A stretch of 64,000 bases of DNA from NCBI GenBank assembly GCA_905221605.1, contig CAJNDS010002799.1, positions 186,001 through 250,000 of the forward strand. Direction: 5' to 3'. How positions within the stretch are numbered: the first letter of the stretch is position 1; each line of letters begins with the position of its first letter. Below the pieces are notes generated by a model. That model ran no database searches. It was not told where the DNA came from and was given only the letters and a program-made list of their open reading frames with translations. The translations under genes were made by a program, and so were the position numbers. This document shows, one piece after another, positions 21,801 to 32,814 of this stretch. The DNA is from Symbiodinium natans. Its lineage: Eukaryota; Sar; Dinophyceae; Suessiales; Symbiodiniaceae.

Positions 21801-23728
21801 ACTCTTGGTGGCCATTCAATTAAAAGGTTTTCCTGCTCTGGAGTTTAGGGGCTGGGTGTTTGGCCTGCCGCGCTCTGCAAAAGGAGCTTCCGCAGCTTTA
21901 CAGATCGGCGGACTGCTTCGTCACCATGAGCCTCTCAGAGACCTTCGGCCTCACCTGCCTCGAGGCGGGCGGTGCTTGTGTGGTTCCGCGAAAGGGAGTG
22001 CCGATTCCCGAGAATTTGAGCTGGCTTGTCGGCTTGTCGCAGTTTGAGCCTTCCGAGTTTGTGCCGAGCTGCTCTGATTCAGGCGATGATGTGCGGATGC
22101 CCTGCAGTGATGCCATTCTGCTCGGTCTTCGATGAGATCTGGCTAGACAAAGACAAACCACTGACACCCAAGGCCAGCCGTCCGTAGCCGTCGCGCCTCT
22201 TTGCAGGGAGTCGCATTCCATCTATCCTGTGTACGCAATGTTCAGGCTGTAAACCCCGGAGTAGCCTGGGAGGGTCAGGAAAGCCTATGAATGTGTCGAG
22301 TCATCGCCACATATTGTAGTTCAATCGGCAAGGCATGCAATCTAGTCGGTGGAGGCAGCTATGTCCTGTGAGCCAAACCAGAACCCAAGCCATTCACAGG
22401 CTGCCAGGTATTGGGTGAGCAAAACAGGCTTCAGCTCTTGGTGCTACAGGGCACGAGAAGGTTACGAAAAGCTGAAAAGGCCCTTTGACATGTACCCTTC
22501 CAGAAAAGAAAAGCTCGGTACCAAGTCGTATCTGCTGTCGTTTCGTCCGGTCTGACTGAGCTGTATTTAGGGTGAGTTTCTCTGGCAGGAGTGGCATTAC
22601 AACATCGAATCAACTGAAGAGTTTGCAGCAGCCATGGCAACTGCTCAGAGCAGTGGTCGACTCTTGGCCTCAAGCCCTGCACAGCGGTGACGCGCAATGA
22701 TCTGTCTGGCCGTAGTGGGAGCTGATGGACCGAGGAAAATATCTTCAGGAGAATCCAGGCAGGCAGTGGCTCTTCCGGGATCGGCATGCGCAATCCATCA
22801 TGTCGTGAGGCCCAATTAAGAGATCGAAAGCAATCAAGGCATAGACCATGCGAAGATTTTTGTGGAAGTGATTTGCGCAGGGCAAGAAGTTCCATGTCAC
22901 GAAATGTCAGAGCGATGAGCATGCGAATCACCCCAACGAGTCCCCGCCCCCCCCCCCCCCCCCCCCCCGAGAAAGGAGTAAAACATGACTCAGATGGACT
23001 CAGTGACTCACTTTGTGTGGTATTACTACATGAGCAGATATTGTAAGATGTCGATTCTAAGCGATGCCTGGTGCCGGGACCAAGCTTGAAGCGACATGGA
23101 ATCGAATCCTTAAGCTCGTCCTGACCCAACAACTCATGGCATACTGATGGCACGGCCAAGCTCCGTCTCGTGGGGGGGATTTGCCTCAGTGGCTGTCTCT
23201 TCAAGTGCAGATAACACAGGACCCAATGGACTCCAAAAGAAGGATACTTGTAGTGTGAACTGAACTTGTGCTGTTGGAACTCTGGGATAGGCCATGGGCT
23301 CTTCACGCCACGCTGGGCTTGAAACGCATGCCTCGCTTGACAATTCTTGCCGCTTCCTTTGCGGCATCTCCGAGAGTACCCCTGCAGTTCGGATGACCTG
23401 GAAAGATGCTGCAGAGAATCTTCTCGAGCAGTGCCCAATCCGAGATCTGAGGACGCACAGCACACATGCAAGGTCAATGGATGGACGAGCGTGGATGATG
23501 CAGGTCTTTGTCGGCAGGAGTGGTTTGTAGGTATGACTCGCAAGGTACGAGGAGTGCATCAAGCTGAATCAGAAGAAGAGGCCTCGGGGCCGAGACGCCG
23601 ACACCTTTCACGTTTGTGCTATGCCGCTATGCCCTTTGTGCTTGCTGTTCCAGGGTCTTCCCACTCATGTGTTGAAGCGCGCATGGTGCGTGGTTTTGTT
23701 GGCATTATCTTCATCGTTTGTGATGTGA
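18822..23728 (+). CDS. GT4-family glycosyltransferase, about 16 exons, 5' end not found
   Basis: Retaining glycosyltransferases of the GT4 (glycosyltransferase group 1) fold move sugars from nucleotide-sugar donors. Exons, most joined in frame: 18822-18884 and 18979 to about 19058 (RRILVVTDYLPPQTHG-IAIRCHAYIKEMRAKGHEV, the N-terminal Rossmann strand), 19125-19193 (VIVFSTAYEANKE), 19282-19329 (VVNPFNLKNRIGY), 19641-19709 (VHLVYPSLIGTFVL), 19801 to about 19896 (VYCSHHVEMNMFAYKLVP), 21140-21175 (VLLMVQRLSAEK), 21250 on (GTERVFQALLPKEA), 21400 on (GDGPSKETFSA), 21608-21634 (VFLGNVPHQ), 21884-21964 (ELPQLYRSADCFVTMSLSE... CLE), 22083 on (AMMCGCPAVMPFCSVFDEIW), 22589 on (EWHYNIESTEEFAAAM), 23388 on (RMTWKDAAENLLEQ), and 23545-23728 (YEECIKLNQKKR..., ending with a hydrophobic tail and TGA). 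The order of RLSAEKG, GDGP and the S-ETFGL-CLEA nucleotide-sugar motif is that of GT4, and the layout recalls plant SQD2, but the acceptor is unknown. Donors are mostly GC, with some GT and one GA. Exons between 19900 and 21140 were not identified. The hydrophobic C-terminus may anchor it in a membrane. Confidence 0.8.
22949..22969 (+). repeat. Poly-C run
   Basis: Uninterrupted C homopolymer inside the 3' part of the glycosyltransferase gene, probably intronic. It yields a poly-Pro or poly-Gly artefact frame. Confidence 0.9.
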
Positions 23729-24612
23729 GCAAGGGCCAAGACCTCCAGCCAAACCCTGTAAAGCCACCCCTAAGTTAATGAACCATTGTGGTTTGAACTT
23801 TCCCAAAGCAACGCCTGCAGACATCATGCGTGGATAACTGATGCTAAAACCCTGTAAAGCGACACTCGTAGGAGCACTCGAAAAGCAACAGCCCTCCATC
23901 GCCAGCTGCACGTGAAGCTTCACAACAGATTTCGGCAACCGCACGCAGTGCCTTCAGAGGCTTCCCTGTTCAATGCATCAGCGAACACGACAAGCAGCCA
24001 GGGCTAGCCAAAAAGTCAACCCTAAGCAAGCATCCATGCAGGCAACCCAATAACCGAGAAACTACGGTCTCCTGATAAGTGTGCGTCCCCCTCCCCCCAC
24101 CACCCCCCCACCACCAAACAATCTAGTGGAACAGTGGGGGGGGGGGGGGGGGTGGAGGTGAAGAGCTCACCGTATCTCAGCAGGGTTTCACAGCTCATGT
24201 GAAATTCCGGCTCGGCTTAGAAGCTAAGCTAGGTCAACAAATACATTCGACAGCCTTGGCAACTCTTCGGATGACATTTTGTCACACAAGGATCGCACCA
24301 AGCACCAATCAGCATTCAAATCGACAGCCAGAGCCCCGATCCCGAAGACTCGTCACTGGAAAGAACCCGTGCAGCGAACCCATAAAGAGGCTGGTGTTCG
24401 TTAGTGTAATGCCGTATGCATGCTGTCTCGTGCAAGCCTGAATGTGCAAAGTGCGCTTGATGCTCAGGGAGACGCTGCGCGAACTGGTACTCTTTCTGGA
24501 CCATTGCACCTCACTCAGTGTCCGAGCCATTCAGCCCACGTGTTGCTGCAATGCGATGGTGCATTTTGGCGATTGCTGTCGCTTTCAGTATTATTTTCAA
24601 CACTTCAGTGTG

Positions 24613-24811
<199 letters not shown>

Positions 24812-24966
24812 GCCACGCAACTGTCCTGGCCACCACAGTGCCCCACTGCGAGGGCTCACCCCGCATGATTCTTGGAGCGTTTAACTCAGATGGCCCGTAT
24901 GCGCAAAGGCTGCTATTTCCGCGGAAAGTCGCTAGTGGCAAGTGTCCACTTCCAGCTGGTCCCTGA

Positions 24967-26553
24967 ATGGTCACCGCCGCCTCTGACGACGACTACGGCG
25001 TTTCTTCTTGTCCTTATATAGTCATAATATATCTACTTTCTACGATCGTGCCTTGATGGCTGCTGACTACTGCTGCTTTTGTTGCTTCTCTAAAAGCTGG
25101 TTGCTCTTGGATTGTGACTGCATGTTACAGTAGTAGGGTGCTGTTACTTGGCGAAAAGCGTGCTGGCTTTTGGCTGCTGTGGTTGTTTCAGCTACTCCAG
25201 CTATGCTCGTCACCTTCGACGGTCGCACTGTGGTTGGTATCAGCAGAAGTCAAAAAGGTGCGGAGAGCAGCATTTCACATGGATTGCAGTGCCAGTTTGT
25301 CAGCCAGAAGCCGCTGAAACTGTTTGGACTTAGGTGTGAGGGTCGCCGTTTGCTCCCTTGCAGCGTCCAGCTCTCAGCTGGCAGGGCCATTCAGGGAAAA
25401 GAGGAAGATCGGAAGGTTAGGAGGGAGCGCTCGGCCGGGCCAACAGCATCGAACAGCTGCAATCGGAAATGTCAGCTGTAGATTCACGTGGCACTCCTTT
25501 GCTTTTTCGATCTGACGGATTGTGCCTCCTGGATCGACATGTCGTCGTCGTTGCCGGGGATAGGACAATATGGGACAGTGGGTCGCTGCACACAGGACTT
25601 TCTGGCCCGCACTGGTAGATCAGGCCGAGATGGGCCGACTCGGGGTCCTCCACAATATGACTACTCTCCCTCCGTGTTCAAAACCCCTGGTCTTTGGTAT
25701 GCCTTGTCCAAAAACGCATCGTCCTCACGTGTTCTCGAATGGGTCTCGTGAAGTTCACACCGCTTGCGCATTTAAGACCTGAACGAAAATCCTCATGAAG
25801 GCTTCTTTATGCCGAAGGTTGCCTTAGACGAGGAACGCAAGAAACAAGGCACCCAACTTCGCATTCCTCAGGCGAAAGTCAAGCATCGGATGCAACGGAC
25901 GCGGGGCGGTGGCTCATAGACTAGTTAGGCTTGGGGCTGTCCAGTTGAAGCACCGAATCATAAAGAGACCACGCGAAGAAGAAACCATGCTTGGGGGTGT
26001 CAATCGCATCACTTTTTGCACGTCGGAAAGGCGGCAGCAGATGCTATAACACGCTTTTTTCAGCAAGTGAGAGACTTTGCTTTCAACACGAGAGTCAAGC
26101 AGCTCTCAAGGTCTTGGGTGCTTTGCCGGTACTACTGGCCGGTCCGTGCCTGTGAATTTTGGGGAAGACTCGCTTCTTCCTCTCGCTTCTCTTGTCGAAA
26201 AACCTGTATGGGGCAGTGTCGACGAGTCCAGACTGAGGTGATCAAGGGCTTAGGCAGACGGCTGGGCCTGGAAGAGTTCATGCGCTGAACCCCCGTCGCA
26301 CTTGCATTTTGCGGCTTTTGCGCCACCTTTTACAACTCTTGAGCTCGCACAGGGGCGGCGCGCCCACAAGTGCCCGCAAGACTTGTCAAAAGAGAGCCCG
26401 GGCTGAAAGCAAGACAGCATGTGTCTGCCGACTTCATCTAAACATATCTAAATTCAATCCATTGAAGTTCCAAGGCGCCTGGCACCTTCATCTGCAGCTT
26501 TCGGCCCGGGATTTAGAGTTACAAGTTGAGCCAAGGCAGGTCTGGGTCTTGCC
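24967..26553. other. Stretch without a confident gene
   Basis: Open frames of 60-100 codons occur on both strands (for example 25170-25481 and 26016-26288), but none carries a recognisable motif or clear splice support. Bases 23729-24600 are likewise without a gene and contain a G-run at 24137-24152. Confidence 0.35.
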
Positions 26554-28764
26554 ATGGCGTGGGTGCTTCGTTGCGCAGGACTCTTAATGATATGCTGCTT
26601 ATCTACAGAGGCATCTGAGGGCGGAAAAGACAAGCGCTTCAATCAGTCTGCTCGTGTGAATGGAACGGGCTTTGCGATCGCCGCAGAGTCCAAGCAGCTG
26701 CTAAGCAGCAAGGCTTTGAGAGGCACCAAGAAGGACTCAGAGGAGATTCCGGACCCGAATGAGGAGGAACCGATCCCATTACCAAGCATTCACTTCATTG
26801 CTGAGTACATTGACATGGCATCCAAGCAAATCAACACGGAGCTAGCTTACATTCCAGCGCGTCCCTACCTCAACATCATCACAAACTCCTCGCCCATACA
26901 GCTCCAGATGGCTGGCATTGCGGCATGGGCATATGACCTCGAGTACTTTAAGATGGCATACCCCGACGGCTGGGCAGGTGGGTGGAAGGTGGTGGCCGAG
27001 TACATCAACACGACTCAGTCTTTGCTGGTTGATGGCCATGATGTGGTGGCCCTCCTGGCCAAAGGCAAGAACTGTGCCATTACCTTCTCAGGGACCCATG
27101 GGCTGGCAGACTGGTCGACCAATCTCAACATCCAGCAGGCAAGCCTCCCACAATGTGGGCTCTTTGGAGTGCACGAGGGGTTCTTGGAGGCATTCTTGCA
27201 GTTCATGCTCAATGATGACTGGAGCGATTCCTTCGAACCGTATCTTGCAGAGAACTGCTCGGAAGGAATCCACGTCACTGGTCATTCGCAAGGTGCTGCT
27301 GTTGCGGTTGCTTGGCCATTTTTAGAATTTGTGACTTGTTCGAAGTGCCAACATCTGGATGTGCAGCTCTTTCTGCCTCTTCAGAGGGGGATGCCAATAG
27401 GGCGAGTGCAGTGTCGTGTTGGGTTGGAGTGGTTGTAGAGGCTGGCAAATGTAAGGCAGTCTTTGCGGCGTGCATGAACGCTGCCGGCACCAACCTGACT
27501 CTGCCGGACCTCTGGCGTTTTGGCAAGCTCGTTCATGCTGGGCGCACGGTCCGGACGCGAGTCAACGTGACGGACTTGCATGGCTTGGGCGGTGCGGGCC
27601 CTACACGGGTACATGGCTCTACATGGGCCCTTCTGTACGTGTGCAGGCTTCTTTTTTCGTTGGTGCCCATCGGGACCAAGAATTTTTTGATCAAGATTTT
27701 TAACCTGGCATCTTATGACGTGATGGGTTTCATGTGGAAGACCCGGTGGCAGTGAGCTTGTGGGCACTGGACATGTTCAGGGCAACACGGAGGTAGGCAA
27801 GCAACTGTCTGACGGACAAACAGGCCCCGTGCCATGAACTCAGTGGGCAGAACTGGGCGTTGCGATCTTCTGCGAACCCTTTGCAAGGTTCACGAAGGGC
27901 TCAAGGGTTAGATGAGGAAAACGAGGCCATGAAAATCAGATAAAGGTGAGCGAACTCAGGCAAGGTCCAAGGAAGTTAGCAGAAGGCCAGGGGACTACGA
28001 AGGGGCGCGGGTTTGGACGAACTTTGTTTTGGGGGCCACCTTCCCCGGTCTCAGTGTTGCCTCCTTTTGTTTTGCCCAAATTAGGTCCTGGCATTTCGAC
28101 AACGCAGTTGTGGAATTATCAGCGCCCGGATGGGGTATTTCCTGGGTCACGGTTCTTCAACCAGGACTACATGTCCTTTGACCCTGTACCTTGGCTCACC
28201 TATGCGTTCAGATATACGCATCCCAGGGCGAGAACGGTCAAGATGTCCGACAGGCCACAAAATTTCGGCGCCATGACAGAGGAATCCATGTTCGAGCCGA
28301 CCATTGTGTCTTTTGTCCCGGACATAATGTTCCACCTGCCTCCAGAATACCTTCGACGCATCGTGATGGCAATTAGAAGCGTGTCCGTGAAGGTGGTTCA
28401 GGCGCGGGGCCTTCCAACCCGTTCCGCCCGCCCGCTGCTCGGCGACAAGCCTAGCATCTACGCCACCATCGAAGCCAGCAACCGGAAATGGCGGACGACT
28501 CCTCGCACCTCGAAGAAGAAGAACATGGCATCGCCGGCCTGGGGCGAGACGTTACACCTTGAAGAGTACGAGCCCGGGGATGAGCTTGAGGTCAAAGTGT
28601 GGGATGCAGTGTGGCCTTGGGGAGTGGACAAGGCGGTCGGCACGGTGAAGTTGAACAGCAAAGCTTTTGAACCTCATGGTTTCGATGGATGGGTCTCTAC
28701 GGAGTCTGGAATTCGTCTGAAGGTCAGCGTTGTTATCTCATATCGCGACATGGACGGCATCTGA
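26554..28764 (+). CDS. Secreted class-3 (fungal-type) lipase with C-terminal C2 domain
   Basis: Predicted 498-residue serine lipase acting on acylglycerols or phospholipids. Three exons join in frame: 26554-27303, 27456-27522 and 28085-28764. The first two introns begin GC (GTT|GCGG and TTTG|GCAA) and end AAG and TAG. Residues 1-20 form a signal peptide (MAWVLRCAGLLMICCLSTEA). The nucleophile elbow GHSQG places the catalytic Ser at about 245, at the exon 1-2 junction. The rest of the triad is probably Asp305 (FDPVPW) and His356 (FHLPPEYL). From about residue 372 a C2-like beta-sandwich follows (SVKVVQARGLP..., WGETLHLEEYEPGDELEVKV, WDAVWPWGVDKAVGTV). C2 domains often bind phospholipid or calcium, which suggests membrane targeting. 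Start choice: first ATG of the open exon, directly before the signal peptide. The 562-base second intron contains a dispersed repeat. The family call is firm; the C2 call is likely. Confidence 0.9.
27783..28070. repeat. Dispersed repeat, copy B, inside a lipase intron
   Basis: Matches the ordered blocks of 8441-8690 (ACACGGAGGTAGG, CTTCTGCGAACC, GCGAACTCAGGCAAGGT, GGAAGTTAGCAG, TACGAAGGGG, ACGAACTT). Its right end lies about 15 bases before the intron's TAG acceptor, so it makes up half of lipase intron 2. Confidence 0.7.
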
Positions 28765-29250
28765 GGCTTCGGGCGCAGGCTCTTGATGCAACGGCTTTCG
28801 GCCGTATGCTAGTTTTGCTGCCTTTCGTCGTTGCAGTGATCGTGGAAGCCCTCCCGCTAGTCACTGAATTACAGGACTTTCGACACAGGCCTTCCATTCC
28901 TGCACCGCACAGATGTGCATGGCTGGGTATAGACAGTATAGATGTGCATGGAGCCCGCAAGTTTGAAATTTGGTGGGCTTTTGCCTGCAGCCGTGATGGC
29001 TCATGCAAATTCACTGGACCTAAGCAGGGCCGCTCCACCCTGCTGTGGAGAGCCTTCGTGCAATTTCTACAAGAGAAATATTTGCAGCCACAGATGGGCA
29101 CCGTTGGCTCACCAGAGAAATGAAGCGGCAGATTTCGTACAGAATGCTGTGCACATCTTGAGGTATCTGCGCCTTCACCTGTCGTGAGTTGCTCGCATTG
29201 CCCATGCCGCTCGCTGCAGTTTTTTTTGGTTTTTATTGGTGCCTCCTCCC

Positions 29251-29271
29251 AGACCTCTGCGGCTGACAGTC
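29251..29271 (+). promoter_or_regulatory. Predicted spliced-leader trans-splice acceptor upstream of array copy 1
   Basis: A T-rich/pyrimidine stretch ends in CCCAG (AG at 29251-29252), about 20 bases before the ATG. The same layout recurs before copies 2 (AG 32790-32791), 3 (34915-34916) and 5 (48639-48640). Dinoflagellate nuclear mRNAs receive a spliced leader, so this is the likely acceptor. Bases 28765-29220 (lipase 3' flank) show no gene. Confidence 0.5.
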
Positions 29272-31247
29272 ATGGCTCGCTCTGGACTGCTGTCGAAGGC
29301 CAGTGACGAGCTTCACTTGTTTTCCCTCATCCAGTCGCTTCTGTGCAGTAAAATTCGCGCGATCTCCTCATCTTTTGCACACACACACACACACATGCCT
29401 GGGACGTTGCCGCATGGCTGGCCGGTGGGCTTGGTGGCCTCGGGTTTGTCCGTTTTTGTCCCAGTCTGTCCCAAAGACAAGATCTACTCAAGGGGAGCCA
29501 GCTGAGCTACTTTCCTGGCGTTGTTTTCCGCCGTTTCCATTTGGCATGTGTCGGTGCCGCAGCGGAGCCGGGTCGGTATTGCAAGTGGTCTGAAGCGATA
29601 GTCTCGGACCAACTGAGGAGGCTGTTGGTCGAAGTGCAGATGAAGGACCTTCTGGAAAGCCATGAAAGAGCCTCGATTCACTAACTCTGCTACTCGCGTT
29701 CCGTCTACCATGGGGTTCTTTGTACTGCGATTCCTTCTAATTTGGCCCGATTCGCTCTACAAGCACTGCCCGGTTCGCTAATGACCCCGCGATTCTTTCT
29801 GCGCATATTTGTCCTATTTATTTTACCAGATTTTGCCACACGGTTCATTCTACTGTGACTCATTCTTCCACGGGATTCATCGTACTGCCACTTGGCTCGG
29901 TGGCAACGTTGGTTGTCCGTGATTGCGATTCGTTCTGCTACTGTTTTCCGATCGTTTTCCAACGCGGTTCCTGCTACTACTATTGCCCCATTCACTCTGC
30001 TCCCCGAATCCCCCCTCCTCTCTCCCCTATCCTCGTCCCAAACAGTGAATCAACCCCATCCCCCCTCCCCTCCCCAACTCCCGCTTCGTTTGCCCAGAGC
30101 ATCCATGGTCGAGGTGGCCAGTCTGACCACTGCTGCATTTACTCAGAGCATCCATGCTCGAGTGATGACATACTCATGTCGGTGTCGCCCGTGCTTCCCG
30201 CGCCTAGATGGTAATTACGACCAGTGTTTCCTGTCACGGCAGCAGCAAAGGTCGTGTTGACCATTCTGACCATTGCTGTTTCAGCCCAGAGCATCCAAGC
30301 TCGAGCGATGATGAAGTCAGTGCTTCCTGACCGAGAATTCCGCCCGTGTGACCAGTGCTTCCTGGTGACCATTGTGACGGCTGCACAGCGCTGCTGCGTT
30401 TGCCCAAAGCATTCATGCTTGAGCCACATCGAGCGATGATGAAGTCCATGCCAGTTACTTCCCTTGCCCAGAGCAGTGAGCATCCGTGGTCGACCGAAGG
30501 TTGCGTCCGTGTCTTCAGTGCTTCTTGTGCCCACGGTATCGAGTAGAATGAATCGGTCTGTTTTAGTCAAATATCAATCTGCACACTGCCCGCAAGCCAT
30601 ACAAGTTTTGATTGTAGAGCAACACGGGTTTTGTGATGGTTTGAGAGTATGGATGCTTGCAGGTGCTGCTGGCCTGCGGCCTCCTCCTTGTGACCCTGAG
30701 GCAGTTGTGGGCAAGTTGCGGGCAGTTGAGGGCAGTTGCGGGCAAGGGTGGAGTGCTGTACGGCAAGATGCTGTGCGCGCATGGTCGGCATGTGGGCATC
30801 TGTGAGCATTGTTGGCATGCATCGGCATGGGACACTGGTTCGGAGCAGGCTGCTGCCGAGAAGCGAGACCTTCGTGACGCCAAAGCTGCGCGGTGAGGCA
30901 GCCGCCACGATGGCAGCCGCCATGGTTGGAGCCCGAGAAAGACGCGTTGTATGCTAGCCCGACAACGGTTGCTGGTCGGTATGTGTGTGTGTGTGTGTGC
31001 CAACCCTGTTGCCAAGGGAGCAAGTGTGAAGAGCTGTTACCGTTAGAGCATGCAGGGGGATGTGGCGTGAGATCAGGGACCACATCCAATGAAGCTACCT
31101 GATCTCATGGGATGCAGAACTTGGCCAGTTCTGTGTACCTGCGATTTCTTCAGTCTCACGAATCATTTTAGCAAGTTGGGAACTTCAGGATTGTGAGGTG
31201 TAGACCAGGTAAACAGGACCCCAAGACTTGGTGTGGAGATTGCACAA

Positions 31248-31280
<33 letters not shown>

Positions 31281-32602
31281 GCAGCCGTGCGTGTTGCTGT
31301 CTGGCTGGCTGGCTGGCTGCGGGGGGTGGGGGTGTGGGTGTGCCGTGTGCGGGTGTGCGTGTATGTGCATGTTGCATGTTCGTGTGCCGCTGTTGTGTGT
31401 GTCCTCTCTTCAGCGTGTGGCTGGTGCGTGAGGTCGCGGCGAGCGTTGCGGCCCCAAACCCTGCTGTGGCAGAGGTCCCGAAGCAGCGGCCCCAGTGGCT
31501 GCGCACAGTTGACGAGGTTTGACAGCTTGACGAGTCGGTGACGGGGGTCCCATGCGTTCAGGTTTTCCTTCTTTGGCCTGGGTGGCGGCATTCAGTCCGA
31601 CATCTACAACCAGAACGACAACCCCATCAACCCATACTCGCAGTTCAGCGAGATCGGCTCGGACAACGTTTACCAGGCCCGGAAACCCGATGAGGTCGAC
31701 CGAAGGAAGAAGGACCTCGCCGCTGCCCTCACCCGCTTCGAGAACACCGATGTGTACATCAAGACCAAGCAGGCGCAGCAGCTGAAGTCCAACCTGCTGG
31801 AGGCCGCCAACATGAGGCAGGACCTGCGCCTCGCTTGCATTGGCCAAGGATTCCCAGAAAAGGGCACAAACTGGCTGCTTTCCACAGGTCTGCTCTAGAC
31901 TTTGCATGCCCGAGCTTGAGCATTGCCCATCCGGCGTACTTGGTACCTGAGGATCTACTTCTCCGGTGCGGAGGGCTCCCCCGCTTACCAGAAGGCCCGC
32001 GACTTCTCCCAAAAGATCGCCACCCTGGGCGTTGATGGCGAGCAGAAGCAGTGGGGCCTGGCGGCTCAGGACGGGGTGACGGTGCCGTGCTGCCTGCATA
32101 GCTTGGAGGTTCATGAGTACCCTAAATAAGGGAATTGCCATAATTGCCCTACTTCTAACCCTATTGATAAGTAGCCATGAACCTCCAAGTAGGATGCCGC
32201 AGAGGCCTTCAGGGTTTGCCTGCGTTTGCCTGCGTTTGAGTGCGTTTGCTTGCGTTTGCCTTTTTTTGTTTAAACAGCCGCTTTCTGTCTGCCACACGCT
32301 GTCATCGGAGAGAGGACTTCGCAGCAGCGACCAAGATCCTGAAAGAGCGGACTCGGCTGCACAGTTGTGTTTTTTTTCTCGATGTTCTTCGTGCAACTCA
32401 TGCGACTCAATGTGCCGTTGGCTGCCGTTGACAGTTGTCTGCGAGCCTGCAATTCAAGCTAGACACCGCTCGAATCGGCTGTGACATCTTGTTAGCCTTG
32501 ACCCCCAAGCATGCAACGTTCAAGCTTCACGCCCGATGTTCAGCTCATGTTCAACCATGTTCATCCTCAATACGCAGGTGGAAGGATGTGGCCAAGTTCT
32601 GA
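29272..32602 (+). CDS. PsbQ-like thylakoid-lumen protein, array copy 1
   Basis: Eight exons joined in frame give 220 residues: 29272-29298, 30663-30700, 30849-30924, 31433-31515, 31562-31825, 31952-32069, 32315-32346, 32578-32602 (TGA 32600-32602). The leader reads MARSGLLSK then VLLACGLLLV (signal peptide), then [14 protein letters not shown] at about residue 30 resembles the FVAP motif of peridinin-plastid transit peptides. An Ala-rich stretch ([19 protein letters not shown]) may be the lumen-targeting segment. The mature part begins near [13 protein letters not shown]. Helical segments [47 protein letters not shown] and [18 protein letters not shown] follow the order of the PsbQ four-helix bundle (oxygen-evolving enhancer 3, stabilising the photosystem II manganese cluster). 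That family call rests on pattern, not on a search. Copy 1 has one extra codon in exon 2 and a large intron 1 (1364 bases) holding a decayed tandem repeat. Confidence 0.8.
30090..30500. repeat. Degenerate tandem repeat in intron 1 of copy 1
   Basis: Repeated blocks CAGAGCATCCATG-TCGAG, CGATGATGAAGT and GACCAGTGCTTCCTG recur three to four times with divergence. Just upstream (29700-30000) is another decayed repeat based on GGTTCATTCTACTG-like units. Both lie in intron 1 and are missing from copies 2-5. Confidence 0.7.
31247..31275 (+). repeat. GT microsatellite in intron 3 of copy 1
   Basis: Dinucleotide GT run. Equivalent runs of different length lie in intron 3 of copy 2 (33420-33434 and 33557-33573) and copy 3 (35604-35627, continuing as GGGTGT repeats to 35672). 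Confidence 0.9.
32102..32189. mobile_element. Hairpin (MITE-like) element in intron 6, copy 1
   Basis: An 88-base element bounded by perfect 14-base inverted repeats CTTGGAGGTTCATG and CATGAACCTCCAAG. An inner imperfect palindrome (AAGGGAATTGCC...AATTGCCCT) is also present. TAG flanks both sides, a possible 3-base target duplication. The same element is in intron 6 of copies 2 and 3 but not of copies 4 and 5. It has no coding capacity. Confidence 0.7.
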
Positions 32603-32814
32603 GAGATCTGGTTGTAAAAGGCTTGCATGAGCAAGCCTTTTTTAAGGCCTGACCAGATAAAAGATGTTCGTGTGCAACGATCTACTGGAATCTATCGTGG
32701 GCAAAGGCAATACACAACAAGCAAACACGAGGCTGAGGTGACTCAGCGGCGACTCGCTGCAGTTTTTGGCTACCTTTGCGCACCCTCCCAGACCTCTTCG
32801 GCTCTGTGACAGCC

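Noticed and set aside
22431-23543. 370-codon minus-strand open frame, one of the longest in the window
   Set aside because: It runs antisense to glycosyltransferase exons, includes a Gly run from the poly-C tract, is rich in Arg/Ser/Cys and has no motif; it is a shadow.
31410-32396. 328-codon minus-strand frame over array copy 1, and similar frames over copies 2 and 3
   Set aside because: Exact antisense of the PsbQ-like exons 4-7; it repeats only because the sense gene is repeated.
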